In this document: in pieces, positions 32,441 through 41,331 of the stretch
Position numbering within the stretch: position 1 is the stretch's first letter
How the letters are laid out: every line of letters starts with the position of its first letter
Assembly: GCF_020782115.1 (NCBI RefSeq)
Contig: NZ_JAJGMW010000027.1
Location: forward strand, 1 to 57,507
Direction of reading: 5' to 3'
DNA: 57,507 nt
From: Leeuwenhoekiella parthenopeia
GTDB lineage: Bacteria > Bacteroidota > Bacteroidia > Flavobacteriales > Flavobacteriaceae
Made by a program: the position numbers and the translations under genes
Notes under the pieces: generated by a model
Database searches by the model: none
Seen by the model: only the letters and a program-made list of their open reading frames with translations
What the model was told of the DNA's origin: nothing

Positions 32441-33553
32441 TTAGGCTTCCTGTTTTTCTGAAGCGTAGGCGGGATAATCTGTATAGCCTTTAGGTCCCTG
32501 GGTGTAAAACGTATCCTGATCCCATTCGGCCATAGGTGCATTAAGGGCAAAACGCTGAGGTAAATCGGGATTTGAAATAAACAATTTACCAAAAGCTACA
32601 AGGTCTGCATTGCCTTCTTCAATCACGGCATTACCTGTTTCCTGAGTAAAACCTGCGTTGATCATTAAGTTTCCTTTATAACGGGGACGATAGCGTTTGG
32701 CGATTTCGGTTTCCAGAAATTCAATATCACTTACATCTGTAAAAGGTTCTGAAAGGTGTAAATAGGCCAAATCGTAATTATTGAGTCGCTCGATGATGTG
32801 ATCAAAAGTAGGAATGGTATCTGCCGTTGCTTCGATGCCAAACGTACCGTTTAAAGATGGGTTAAGACGCACTCCAATTCGGTTTTCAGACCAAACTTCT
32901 TTTACCTTATCCAGGGTTTCAAAGAAAAAGCGCACCCGGTTTTCCATATTTCCGCCGTATTGATCATCCCGAAGATTTGCTTTTTTATTAAAAAACTGAT
33001 GAAATAAATAGCCGTTAGAACTGTGTATTTCTATGCCGTCAAATCCGGCTTCTTTGGCGTTTTTGGCAGCATTTACAAATTCCTGCTGCGTTTCTTCGAT
33101 CTCTTCAAGAGACATAGCTTTGGGCTCAACGGTATCTTTGAAACCTTCCGGAGTGTAGGATTTTGCATTTGGGTTTACGGCACTTGGAGCAAGAGGTTTA
33201 TCACCGTTGTGAAAGTCAGGATGCGACATACGGCCTACGTGCCACAACTGAATAAAGATTTTTCCGTCTTTTTCGTGAACAGCATCCACAACTTTTTTCC
33301 AGCCTTCGGTTTGTGCCTTGCTGTGAATTCCGGCTGTGTGAATATAGCCAACTGCGCGTTTGGAAACCTGAGATCCCTCGGTGATGATGAGGCCGGCTCC
33401 GGCGCGTTGTGTATAATACTTGACGTGTAAGTCTGTAGGTGCGGCTTCAGGATTGTCTGCACGACTACGGGTCATAGGAGCCATAACGACTCGGTTTTTT
33501 AAGGTAATTGCGCCTAAATCAAATGATTCTAAAAGCGGTTGATTGGTTTTCAT
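32441..33553 (-). CDS. Alkene reductase, old yellow enzyme family
   Basis: A 370-residue FMN-dependent ene-reductase of the NemA/OYE class, which uses NADPH to reduce activated C=C bonds, nitro-aromatics and related electrophiles. It starts LLESFDLGAITLKNRVVMAPMTRSRA. Substrate-binding His and Asn are present in GIEIHSSNGYLFHQFF, the catalytic-Tyr region is ANLRDDQYGG, and the FMN phosphate loop is NADLVAFGKLFISNPDLPQR. It is the first of a leftward run of flavoprotein genes (flavin reductase, DUF2256, DASH, Fe-S photolyase). Confidence 0.95.
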   Translation of the reverse strand: MKTNQPLLESFDLGAITLKNRVVMAPMTRSRADNPEAAPTDLHVKYYTQRAGAGLIITEGSQVSKRAVGYIHTAGIHSKAQTEGWKKVVDAVHEKDGKIFIQLWHVGRMSHPDFHNGDKPLAPSAVNPNAKSYTPEGFKDTVEPKAMSLEEIEETQQEFVNAAKNAKEAGFDGIEIHSSNGYLFHQFFNKKANLRDDQYGGNMENRVRFFFETLDKVKEVWSENRIGVRLNPSLNGTFGIEATADTIPTFDHIIERLNNYDLAYLHLSEPFTDVSDIEFLETEIAKRYRPRYKGNLMINAGFTQETGNAVIEEGNADLVAFGKLFISNPDLPQRFALNAPMAEWDQDTFYTQGPKGYTDYPAYASEKQEA

Positions 33554-33738
33554 AGTTTTATTTTTTGTTTTAAACAGGCCAAAAAAGCCTTATTCAACAG
33601 ATTTATAATATCAGTCTATAAATTACTTCAGCCTGACAGGTTATGCTGTTAAACGTTTGATAAAATAAAACGAAGGGGTGTGTTTTGCGCGTTTTAGTGA
33701 GATAAACAGACCGGGAAAAAGCAGCGCTGTCCTAAAAC

Positions 33739-33774
33739 AAAAAAAAGAATAGGTTACTCAGAAGTCTCCTATCC
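33739..33774 (-). terminator. Intrinsic terminator after msrA-DUF4174
   Basis: On the minus strand GATAGGAGACTT and GAGTAACCTATT form an imperfect hairpin followed by eight T. It lies about 30 bases after the DUF4174 stop codon. Confidence 0.65.
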
Positions 33775-33805
33775 TTAGTACAAAGGTTTTGTAGTTTCAA
33801 CGCAA

Positions 33806-34240
33806 CTAGTCGTCTATGTTATGACGCATTTCCTGCTGACGCATAGGCATTTGGTCTATCGCTTCAAAAAATATTCTGGGCTCTGTTGTAAGAGGCTTTT
33901 GAAGTTTTACCCCTCCGTCTTTACCTATGAGTGTAATGCCCTCGTAGGTTTGAGGGATGTTGTATTTTTTACGTAAAGGTGCGATGTGGTAATTGGGGAG
34001 TACTTTTAAGTCTTTATCCAGAAGACGGCCTTTAGAAAGTACAAAAAGCAGAATATTGCGGTCTTCAATTTTTTTGGTTGAACTTCTGAAATTTTCCCAC
34101 TGACTTACAAAAACTTCGTCTTTAAGGCTTTGGGTTGAAAATATCAAAATACGGTTGCGCCATTTGAGCTTGGAAAAATCTTCCTGAGCTCCTGCTGTCA
34201 TAGAGAACAAAACTAAGGCAAGGTTGGTAACGGTTTTCAT
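33806..34240 (-). CDS. DUF4174 family secreted protein
   Basis: A 144-residue exported protein. A short signal (TVTNLALVLFSMTAGA) is cut before QE. The core LKWRNRILIFSTQSLKDEVFVSQWENF...RNILLFVLSKGRL...ITLIGKDGGVKLQ is the DUF4174 pattern, a thioredoxin-like fold without CxxC. The family is often found in redox or stress contexts. It follows msrA with a one-base overlap (TAATG), so the two are translationally coupled, which hints at a shared role in periplasmic oxidative damage repair. The exact function is unknown. Confidence 0.82.
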   Translation of the reverse strand: MKTVTNLALVLFSMTAGAQEDFSKLKWRNRILIFSTQSLKDEVFVSQWENFRSSTKKIEDRNILLFVLSKGRLLDKDLKVLPNYHIAPLRKKYNIPQTYEGITLIGKDGGVKLQKPLTTEPRIFFEAIDQMPMRQQEMRHNIDD

Positions 34241-34902
34241 TAGTGAGCGTTGTCTTTTAAAAGTTCTGGGAATTGTTTTTTGAATCGGTTATAGCGTGGT
34301 ATGGAAACCCCCTGGATATAAGGGTCTCCCGGGTTTTTTTCTTCGTAATCCTGATGATAGTCTTCTGCCTGCCAAAATTTTCGAAAAGGTAAAACCTGAG
34401 TTACAATTTCGCCATCGTAGACCTGCTTATTCAATTGTTTGATGGTGTTTTCTATCACTTCTTTTTCCTGCTCGTTTTGATAAAAGGCGATGGAGCGGTA
34501 TTGTCTGCCCCGGTCTGGCCCCTGTCTGTTTAGGGTGGTTGGGTCCTGTGAGCCAAAAAACACCTTGACCAGCGTTTGATAATTAATAACTGCAGGATCG
34601 TAAAAGACTTCAACTGCCTCGGCGTGATTGGTCTCGCCATAACTTACCTGACGGTAAGTAGGGTTTTCTTCTGTTCCACCGCTGTAACCGCTTATAACCT
34701 CGTGTACCCCCTTCAGACTTTCGAAAATCGCTTCAACACACCAGAAACAACCGCTTGCAAAATAGGCGCGTTGATAGCCGTTTACGGGTTGTGTCTGTAC
34801 CGGTTCAAGCTGAGCCATTCGTTGATCTGCCTCATTACCGGTGCTGCCATTCTTACAGGAAAGGAGCAAAAGCGCTATAAGTATTGAGCTATATAATCTC
34901 AT
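34240..34902 (-). CDS. msrA: Peptide-methionine (S)-S-oxide reductase, lipoprotein form
   Basis: MsrA reduces methionine-S-sulfoxide in proteins and free form, repairing oxidised proteins. The 220-residue product has a lipoprotein signal (LYSSILIALLLLSC), so this MsrA acts at the cell envelope. The catalytic motif is AYFASGCFWCVEAIFESLKG (GCFWC, nucleophilic first Cys). Conserved SGYSGGTEENPTYRQVSYGE and NHAEAVEVFYDP follow, with HQDYEEKNPGDPYIQ near the end. The reducing partner is not obvious; the thioredoxin-like DUF4174 protein is coupled downstream. Confidence 0.95.
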   Translation of the reverse strand: MRLYSSILIALLLLSCKNGSTGNEADQRMAQLEPVQTQPVNGYQRAYFASGCFWCVEAIFESLKGVHEVISGYSGGTEENPTYRQVSYGETNHAEAVEVFYDPAVINYQTLVKVFFGSQDPTTLNRQGPDRGRQYRSIAFYQNEQEKEVIENTIKQLNKQVYDGEIVTQVLPFRKFWQAEDYHQDYEEKNPGDPYIQGVSIPRYNRFKKQFPELLKDNAH

Positions 34903-34981
34903 GAGTTGGGAATTTGATTAAAGTTAAAAGAATTCCTATAGCCAGGCTGCTAACAGCCTGTTAAACTCGTGTGATATGCAT

Positions 34982-35010
34982 AAAAAAAGCCCCGCTTGGC
35001 GGAGCTTTTA
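34982..35010 (-). terminator. Intrinsic terminator after the coiled-coil gene
   Basis: AAAAGCCCCGC TTG GCGGAGCTTTT forms a stem with one mismatch and a tri-nucleotide loop, followed by seven T on the minus strand. It lies 20 bases after the gene's stop codon. Confidence 0.8.
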
Positions 35011-35029
35011 GATTTATGCTTTGTCTGAA

Positions 35030-35809
35030 TTAGATTTTAGCGAAAATCTCATCCATTTTTTCCTGTTCTTCTTTTGCAAGTTCTTCATCTACCAGAATAC
35101 GACCACTGTGCTCGTCTGTGATGATCTTTTTGCGACTTGCAATTTCTACCTGCACCTGTGGTGGGATGGTAAAAAAGGATCCTCCTGAAGCACCACGTTC
35201 AATAGCCACAACAGCCAGACCGTTGCGAACGTTAGAACGAATGCGCTTGTAAGCTTTTACCAAACGCTCTTCGATAAGCTCTTCGTAGGTTTCACTTTTA
35301 GCAAGAAGAGCTTCCTCTTCTTTTTGTGTTTCTGCAAGGATTTCTTCGAGTTCGTCTTTTTTGTGCTTAAGGTGTTTCTTACGCTCTTCAACACGTTCTT
35401 TAGTGCTGTCGATCACCTCGTTTTTCTGCTCGATCTGAGCACGAAATTCGCGAATGTTTTTCTCGGCAAGTTGAATCTCAAGTTCCTGAAATTCGATTTC
35501 CTTGCTCAAAGAGTTGTACTCGCGGTTGTTGCGTACATTTTTTTGCTGCTCTGTATACTTTTTGATAGCCGCTTTAGCGTCTTCAATTAATATCTTTTTA
35601 GCCTTGATTTGATCATCAATAAGGCTTAGTTCACCTCCTAGTTTTTCAAGTCGGGTATTTAGTCCTGCAACTTCATCTTCAAGATCTTCAACTTCCAGAG
35701 GAAGCTCGCCACGCACGTTACGTATGGTGTCGACCCGAGAGTGTATCAGTTGCAAATCATATAAAGCTCTGAGTTTCTCTTCTACGGTCGCTTCGTTCTT
35801 TTTTGCCAT
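35030..35809 (-). CDS. CT398-like coiled-coil protein with degenerate C4 zinc ribbon
   Basis: A 259-residue protein starting at the ATG at 35809 (MAKKNEATVEEKLRAL). The body (about 20-190) is a long coiled coil, rich in Glu/Lys/Gln. The C-terminal ~60 residues have the layout of the zf-RING_7 zinc ribbon found in Chlamydia CT398 (…GGS-FFTIPPQ…HSGRILVDEEL), but the four cysteines expected there are all replaced (ERGASGGSFF and DEHSGRIL). The gene starts 1 base after the Nif3-family gene, as is usual in Bacteroidetes, so a joint function is likely. The role is unknown; CT398 itself has been linked to sigma-54 and secretion proteins. Confidence 0.85.
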   Translation of the reverse strand: MAKKNEATVEEKLRALYDLQLIHSRVDTIRNVRGELPLEVEDLEDEVAGLNTRLEKLGGELSLIDDQIKAKKILIEDAKAAIKKYTEQQKNVRNNREYNSLSKEIEFQELEIQLAEKNIREFRAQIEQKNEVIDSTKERVEERKKHLKHKKDELEEILAETQKEEEALLAKSETYEELIEERLVKAYKRIRSNVRNGLAVVAIERGASGGSFFTIPPQVQVEIASRKKIITDEHSGRILVDEELAKEEQEKMDEIFAKI

Positions 35810-35810
35810 A

Positions 35811-36905
35811 TTATAAATACTTAATAGGATTGGTGTTTTCTTCTGATAAAACGACTGCAAAATTAGTAAATTTTTTCGTAAGAAAGTCTGCCATTATATT
35901 TTTTGTGTATTGTTCACTCTCGTAATGTCCTATATCTACCAGTAGTAGCTGATTTTCAGCCTGATAAAACTGATGGTACTTTAGATCTGCCGTAATGTAG
36001 GCGTCTGCTCCTGCGGCTTTTGCAGCTTCAATGGCAAAGCTTCCGCTTCCGCCTAAAACCGCAACCCTTTTTACAGGTTTTTCAGGTAAAGCCGAATGGC
36101 GGATGCCTTCAGCGTGAAATACCTGCTTGGCCCGGTTCAAAAATGCCATGGCTTCTAAAGCTTCTGGTAAATCGCCCAGCATACCCATACCTATATTCTG
36201 ATTGGCATTGTCAAGCGTGGTGATCTCGTAAGCAACTTCTTCATAGGGATGGGTGCTGAATAATGCCGAAAGCACTTTAGACTCCAGCCGTGCTTCAAAA
36301 GTGATGTGTAGTTGCTTTTCGGGTTCGGTATGAAGCTCTCCTTTACTGCCTACGACCGGATTGCTGGCCTCATTGCCCTTAAAAGTACCCTCACCCTCAA
36401 GACTGAAGCTACACTCCTCATAGTTGCCTATATTTCCTGCTCCGGCTTTAAACAAGGCGTTGCGCACCATTTCAAATGCATCCTTCGGAATATAGGTGGT
36501 TAGCTTTTTAATTGCTCCTTTTTTTGGAATCAGTATTTTTCGATTTTCAAGCCCCAGTGCGTCACACATGCCTTTGCTTACGCCCTGTGGCAGGTTGTCA
36601 AGCGCTGTATGAATTGCGTAAATGGCAATGTCATGCCGAATAGCTTTGAGCACCACGCGCTCCACATAGTTTTTACCGGTGATTTTTTTGAGTCCGCTGA
36701 AAATAATGGGATGAAAACTCACGATGAGATTGCAGTTTTTTGCAATGGCCTCGTCAACGGTTTTTTCAAGTGTATCGAGGGTTACCAGAATTCCGGAAAC
36801 TTCTGAATCAGGATTTCCTACCAACAGGCCTACATTGTCAAAATCCTCGGCATTGGCCAGTGGTGCAAAAGATTCGAGGTTGTTTATTATGGTTTTAAGA
36901 TTCAT
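35811..36905 (-). CDS. Nif3-like dinuclear metal centre protein (DUF34/YbgI family)
   Basis: A 364-residue member of the Nif3/DUF34 family, toroidal hexamers with a two-metal site; proposed GTP-cyclohydrolase-like roles remain uncertain. The two halves of the conserved domain (SFAPLANAEDFDNVGLLVG... and GDAYITADLKYHQFYQAE...LVDIGHYESE) flank a PII-like insert at about 125-235, as in long Nif3 proteins. Metal ligands seen are HTALDN, DIGHYESE (His, Glu) and FHP. At the last site the usual His-His-Pro reads Phe-His-Pro. The gene is directly coupled to the CT398-like gene downstream. Confidence 0.93.
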   Translation of the reverse strand: MNLKTIINNLESFAPLANAEDFDNVGLLVGNPDSEVSGILVTLDTLEKTVDEAIAKNCNLIVSFHPIIFSGLKKITGKNYVERVVLKAIRHDIAIYAIHTALDNLPQGVSKGMCDALGLENRKILIPKKGAIKKLTTYIPKDAFEMVRNALFKAGAGNIGNYEECSFSLEGEGTFKGNEASNPVVGSKGELHTEPEKQLHITFEARLESKVLSALFSTHPYEEVAYEITTLDNANQNIGMGMLGDLPEALEAMAFLNRAKQVFHAEGIRHSALPEKPVKRVAVLGGSGSFAIEAAKAAGADAYITADLKYHQFYQAENQLLLVDIGHYESEQYTKNIMADFLTKKFTNFAVVLSEENTNPIKYL

Positions 36906-37039
36906 AACTATACAATTGGGCTTTAGGCGTAAAGTTACTCATTGCGTTTGTAGGAGCAAGCGGGACTGAAAAATCTGCGTTTTGCGGCTTCCTTGCTAAA
37001 GACTTACCCATTTAGGATAAAAATAATATCTTCGGCATT

Positions 37040-38050
37040 GTGAAAGACCTGCGTAAACTTCTCTGGCCATTTGCCGTTCCCTACGACCTGATCACCCGGG
37101 TACGTAACACACTCTTTGATAATCAGGTTTTCGAGTCTGAAAGCTATGATTTTCCGGTTATTGGCGTGGGTAATCTCTCGGTAGGAGGTACCGGCAAGAC
37201 ACCTATGATTGAGTATCTGATTGAGTTACTGGGGTCCTCCCAAAAATTAGCCGTGCTAAGTAGGGGTTATGGGAGGAAAACAACAGGATATCTGGATGTA
37301 GCCCCGCATTTAGGTGCTGCAGATACGGGTGACGAACCCCTGCAATTCGCCAAAAAATACCAGGATGTGCAGGTCGCAGTTTGTGAAAAGCGCCGTTTGG
37401 GAATACAGCGCTTACGCGAAAAGACTCCGGCACCCGAAGTCATTTTGCTCGATGATGTCTATCAACATCGTCATGTGCAGCCGGGTTTGTTACTTATGCT
37501 TACTGCTTACGGCGATTTGTTTTATGAAGATTTTGTATTGCCTGCCGGAAACCTTCGCGAGTCAAGATCGGGTGCGCAACGTGCAGATCTTGTCGTAGTG
37601 ACCAAGTGTCCGTTCGATTTGGCAAAAGAACAACGCGCTCTTATAAAGAGCAGGATTGCTCAATATACCAAAGCCCCTGTATTTTTCTCAGGTATTGCTT
37701 ACGATTTACCGGTAGGAGTAAATGGCCTGGTGTCGTGGACTAAGCTACAGACCGAAAGTTTAAACATTGTTACCGGCATTGCTAAACCGCAGCCTTTTTT
37801 AGATCATTTAGATCTGATGGGATTAACCTACAAACATCTCGAGTTTGCAGATCATCATACATTCAATACCGAAGAAATAAAGGCTCTGGACCGTAAAAAA
37901 GTCATTCTTACTACAGAGAAAGATTTTATGCGTCTTAAGGGTAAATTAAAAAAAGCAAAACTCTATTACCTGCCTATGCAGGTTAAATTTCTAGCTGAAG
38001 AAGAACGTTTTAGTGCTTCAATAGAAGCATTTGTGGCAAAATCCCTTTAG
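37040..38050 (+). CDS. lpxK: Tetraacyldisaccharide 4'-kinase (lipid A biosynthesis)
   Basis: LpxK phosphorylates the 4' position of the lipid A disaccharide precursor at the inner membrane. It starts at a GTG at 37040. The 336-residue product has the N-terminal amphipathic segment LRKLLWPFAVPYDLITRVRN, Walker A VIGVGNLSVGGTGKTPMIEYL, ILLDDVYQHRHVQPGLLLML (Walker-B-like Asp and the catalytic region), and NLRESRSGAQRADLVVVTKCP. All are standard for bacterial LpxK. A TATCTTCG sequence five bases before the GTG may be a -7 box. It converges with the histidine kinase, overlapping its stop by 4 bases. Confidence 0.94.
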   Translation: MKDLRKLLWPFAVPYDLITRVRNTLFDNQVFESESYDFPVIGVGNLSVGGTGKTPMIEYLIELLGSSQKLAVLSRGYGRKTTGYLDVAPHLGAADTGDEPLQFAKKYQDVQVAVCEKRRLGIQRLREKTPAPEVILLDDVYQHRHVQPGLLLMLTAYGDLFYEDFVLPAGNLRESRSGAQRADLVVVTKCPFDLAKEQRALIKSRIAQYTKAPVFFSGIAYDLPVGVNGLVSWTKLQTESLNIVTGIAKPQPFLDHLDLMGLTYKHLEFADHHTFNTEEIKALDRKKVILTTEKDFMRLKGKLKKAKLYYLPMQVKFLAEEERFSASIEAFVAKSL

Positions 38051-40269
38051 AGAATGACGTTCTTGCGCTTCAGGGCATTGTGAATTTTGAAGAAGAATTC
38101 TTCTACTTTATAGGGCTTGGGAATGATGTCGTTAAAACCGGCCAGGTAGAAATCATCTATATTCTCGTCAATGGTAACTGCAGTTAAGGCCAGTATGGGC
38201 AGGTCCTTATTAAATTCCCTGATTTTCTGAGTGGCTTCAATACCGCTTATACCGGGCATATGAATATCCATCAGAACCAGGTCGTAATTTTCAAAGCGCA
38301 CCTTTTCGATAGCAATCTCTCCATTATCGGCTACATCGCATTTCATCTCGTTTTTCTCAAGAATCTTACGGGTAATCATCTGGTTGATCTTATTGTCTTC
38401 TACAACGAGAATGTTTCGGCCTTTAAGGGCATCGTAGTCAATTTCGTAAACACGCTCCTCCGGCTCTTTTTTGTTTTGAGTCAGTCCGTATTTAATGTCG
38501 AAGAAAAACTTGGATCCTTTACCTAAAGTGCTTTCCAGTTCAATTTTACTTTTCTGAAGGGTAAGCAGGCGTTTAACAATAGAAAGCCCAAGCCCGGTGC
38601 CCCCAAACTTACGGTTGATTTGTACCGAGCCCTGGGTGAAGTTTTGAAAGATGTCTTTCTGTTTTTTCTTGCTTATCCCTTCTCCGGTATCTTCAACCTC
38701 AAAATGCAGATAGGTCTGTGTGTTATTGCGGCTCAACTGTTTGATGCGTACAAAAATATCCCCGTCACGGGTAAATTTGTTCCCGTTACCTATAAGGTTG
38801 ATGAGTATTTGCGAAATCATTAAGGGGTCGCCAATAATCTGATCGGGAATTTCAGAGTCGTATTCCAGATGCAGTTTATTGCCTTTTTCCTGAGCAGATC
38901 GTTCAAGTGCAAACAACACATCATCTACACGTTTACGTAGGTTGAATGTCGCCTGTTCAACTTCTACCTTGTCAGCTTCCAGCTTGTTGAGGTCAAGAAT
39001 GTTGTTGATAAGGGAAAGCAGGTATTCCCCTGAAAATTTAAGGGAATCCAGGTGTTTTTTCTGTTCTTCGGTAGGGTTTTCGCTCAGAAGTAAATGGGTA
39101 AGTCCGGTCACGGCATACATAGGCGTACGCAACTCGTGGGTGATGGTAGATAAAAACTGGGCTTTAACCACAGAAGCTTTTTCCGCATTTTCCTTGGCAA
39201 TGACGAGTTCGGCATTTTTGGCCTGCAATAATTCGTTTGCCTTGGCCCTAAGGTTGTTGTTTTTGTAAAGAGACAGGGCTAAGAGACAGAGTATGGTAAA
39301 CAGCGCAATGATAAGAACCGTTGTAATTTTATTCGCCTGTACCCGTTTGGAAGCGTCGTAGTTATCGGGATTGATATCTGCCATTAAAGCATTTCGGGCT
39401 GCAAGATTGCGCGTGCTGGCAATATCATCCTGAAAATACAATTGAGCCCTTTTGGTGTAAAGTTCGAGATAATTTAGAGCGTCTTCGGTCTTACCCATTT
39501 TTTTGGAAACGCTGCTCATAAGTCGTAAAGCATCGGTTTCAATTAGCGGGAAACTGCCATTAACGCTCATGGTGTAAGCGGTATTGGCATCTTCTAAACT
39601 GCTTTCCAGTTCATTCAATGTACTGCGACTGCGGGCAGTAAGTAACTTGAGCCTTGCAATGCTGTAATTATTTCGGGAATCATTGAGTTTTGAAAGGATC
39701 TGAAGCGCTTCATCAAACTCCTCAAGGGCTAACAAATCTTTTTTCTGATCCTGAAAAATGGCTCCCTTATAGAGATGAGCAGAGGCCAGGCTTTGTTTGT
39801 CATTTTTGTCCCCCGAACCTCCAAAGATACTTACAGATTCGTTTAAATATTTTAGGGCTTCGGTATTGTTATTGGTTTTACTGAGTAGCTGGGCATAGGT
39901 CAGATAATCTTCACCCAGTCTCTTAGACTCCTGTAATTGCTGGTGAATCTTAATGGCTTCATGAATCTCCGGGAAGGCTTTGTCAAATTCCCCCTGTTTC
40001 AGATATACGTTTGCGAGCAACTGCTGGCTTATACCAACGCGACTTAGGTTGTTTATTTTGCGTGCCAGTTGTTTTGCCTCCTGAAAATTTGCAATAGACT
40101 TATCAAACTCGGCCGTGTTAAAGGCCTCGATGCCTTTGAGCAGCAGGGATTCTACCTGAATCTCTTGAGCGGTCTCCAGATTTTTAGGTTTTTGACCAAA
40201 ACCATTGAGGCAGAATAAAACAAAAAGTGCAACAACAAAATTTCTGTCGAAGAGCATTATTGTGTTCAT
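38047..40269 (-). CDS. TPR-containing hybrid sensor histidine kinase
   Basis: A 740-residue hybrid two-component protein. N-terminal signal (RNFVVALFVLFCLNGFG), then about 270 residues of TPR-like helical repeats (periplasmic), one membrane helix (about 316-336), a short coiled coil, and the kinase. His378 lies in STITHELRTPMYAVTGL; the N box is ILINLIGNGNKFTRDG; G boxes are DTGEGISKKKQKDIF and FGGTGLGLSIVKRLL. A receiver domain follows at about 620-735, with acceptor Asp668 in LVLMDIHMPG. There is no DNA-binding domain, so the phosphate must pass to another protein. The gene has no response-regulator neighbour. The signal is unknown. Confidence 0.92.
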   Translation of the reverse strand: MNTIMLFDRNFVVALFVLFCLNGFGQKPKNLETAQEIQVESLLLKGIEAFNTAEFDKSIANFQEAKQLARKINNLSRVGISQQLLANVYLKQGEFDKAFPEIHEAIKIHQQLQESKRLGEDYLTYAQLLSKTNNNTEALKYLNESVSIFGGSGDKNDKQSLASAHLYKGAIFQDQKKDLLALEEFDEALQILSKLNDSRNNYSIARLKLLTARSRSTLNELESSLEDANTAYTMSVNGSFPLIETDALRLMSSVSKKMGKTEDALNYLELYTKRAQLYFQDDIASTRNLAARNALMADINPDNYDASKRVQANKITTVLIIALFTILCLLALSLYKNNNLRAKANELLQAKNAELVIAKENAEKASVVKAQFLSTITHELRTPMYAVTGLTHLLLSENPTEEQKKHLDSLKFSGEYLLSLINNILDLNKLEADKVEVEQATFNLRKRVDDVLFALERSAQEKGNKLHLEYDSEIPDQIIGDPLMISQILINLIGNGNKFTRDGDIFVRIKQLSRNNTQTYLHFEVEDTGEGISKKKQKDIFQNFTQGSVQINRKFGGTGLGLSIVKRLLTLQKSKIELESTLGKGSKFFFDIKYGLTQNKKEPEERVYEIDYDALKGRNILVVEDNKINQMITRKILEKNEMKCDVADNGEIAIEKVRFENYDLVLMDIHMPGISGIEATQKIREFNKDLPILALTAVTIDENIDDFYLAGFNDIIPKPYKVEEFFFKIHNALKRKNVIL

Positions 40270-40324
40270 TAAGTCACTAATATAGACACTTTGTCGAAAA
40301 CATTAAGAATTTTACTTAATATTT

Positions 40325-41320
40325 TTAAGAGATCTTTAAAATGAGGTCAATAATACGGGAAGAGTAGCCTGTTTCGTTATCATACCAGCCTATTAACTTT
40401 ACCAGATTTCCGATTACAGAAGTCATTTGCCCGTCGACAATGCAGGAATGCGTGTTTCCTACAATATCAATAGAGACCAAAGGCACCAATGTGTAATCAA
40501 GGATGCCACGAAGATTACCTTCAGCAGCTTTTTTAAAAGCCTCATTGATTTCTTCACTGGTGGTTTCTCTGGAAACGTTAAGGGTGACGTCAGTTAGAGA
40601 ACCATTAGGTACAGGCACCCGTATGCCGCAGCCTCCGATGACATCTTTAAGGTCGGGGAAAATTTTAGTAAGTGCTTTAGCCGCCCCGGTTGTTGTGGGT
40701 ACTATAGACTGGCTCGCCGCACGGGCGCGTCTCAAATCATGATGAGGCTGGTCGTGAAGACTCTGGTCTGTGGTATAGCTGTGTACCGTAGAGATATAGG
40801 CCTGCTTGATACCGCACAGGTCTTTGACCACCTTTATCATAGGCGCGGCATTGTTGGTTGTACAGCTGGCGTTTGAGAGGATGCGGTCGTCCTGCTCAAT
40901 GAGGAGGTCGTTAACACCCAGTACAATGGTTTTGATGCTGTCATCAGATGGCGGAACGCTCAAAATCACTTTGCCCGCACCGGCATCCAGATGCCCTTTT
41001 AAATCTTTATAGGTTTTAAATTTGCCTGTGGCCTCAACCACTACTTCAACCTCTTCTTCTGCCCAGCGATTGGCTTGTGGCGTGCTGTTTTGAAAGAGCC
41101 GAACGGATCGCCCGTCTACCAACAGGGAATTTTCGGCAAAACTGACGTCCGCATGAAATATACCGTGAATGCTGTCGTATTTTAAAAGATGAGCCAGCGT
41201 TAAACCATCGGCCAGATCGTTTACGGCTACAACTTCAATTTCAGGATGATTATGCAAAAGTCTAAAAAGCCTTCTGCCAATACGCCCAAAACCGTTTATG
41301 CCGATTTTGACTTTGCTCAT
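40325..41320 (-). CDS. gap: Type I glyceraldehyde-3-phosphate dehydrogenase
   Basis: Oxidises glyceraldehyde-3-phosphate to 1,3-bisphosphoglycerate with NAD in glycolysis. The 331-residue protein has the Rossmann start IGINGFGRIGRRLFRLL; VAVNDLADG carries the Asp that favours NAD. The catalytic Cys153 is in SNASCTTNNAAPMIKV, with the conserved HSYTTDQ and WYDNETGYSSRIIDLIL downstream. Length is slightly short but normal. It begins 11 bases after lipA and so is likely cotranscribed with it. Many flavobacteria carry two GAPDHs; which one this is cannot be told here. Confidence 0.95.
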   Translation of the reverse strand: MSKVKIGINGFGRIGRRLFRLLHNHPEIEVVAVNDLADGLTLAHLLKYDSIHGIFHADVSFAENSLLVDGRSVRLFQNSTPQANRWAEEEVEVVVEATGKFKTYKDLKGHLDAGAGKVILSVPPSDDSIKTIVLGVNDLLIEQDDRILSNASCTTNNAAPMIKVVKDLCGIKQAYISTVHSYTTDQSLHDQPHHDLRRARAASQSIVPTTTGAAKALTKIFPDLKDVIGGCGIRVPVPNGSLTDVTLNVSRETTSEEINEAFKKAAEGNLRGILDYTLVPLVSIDIVGNTHSCIVDGQMTSVIGNLVKLIGWYDNETGYSSRIIDLILKIS

Positions 41321-41331
41321 AGCTGAAAAAT

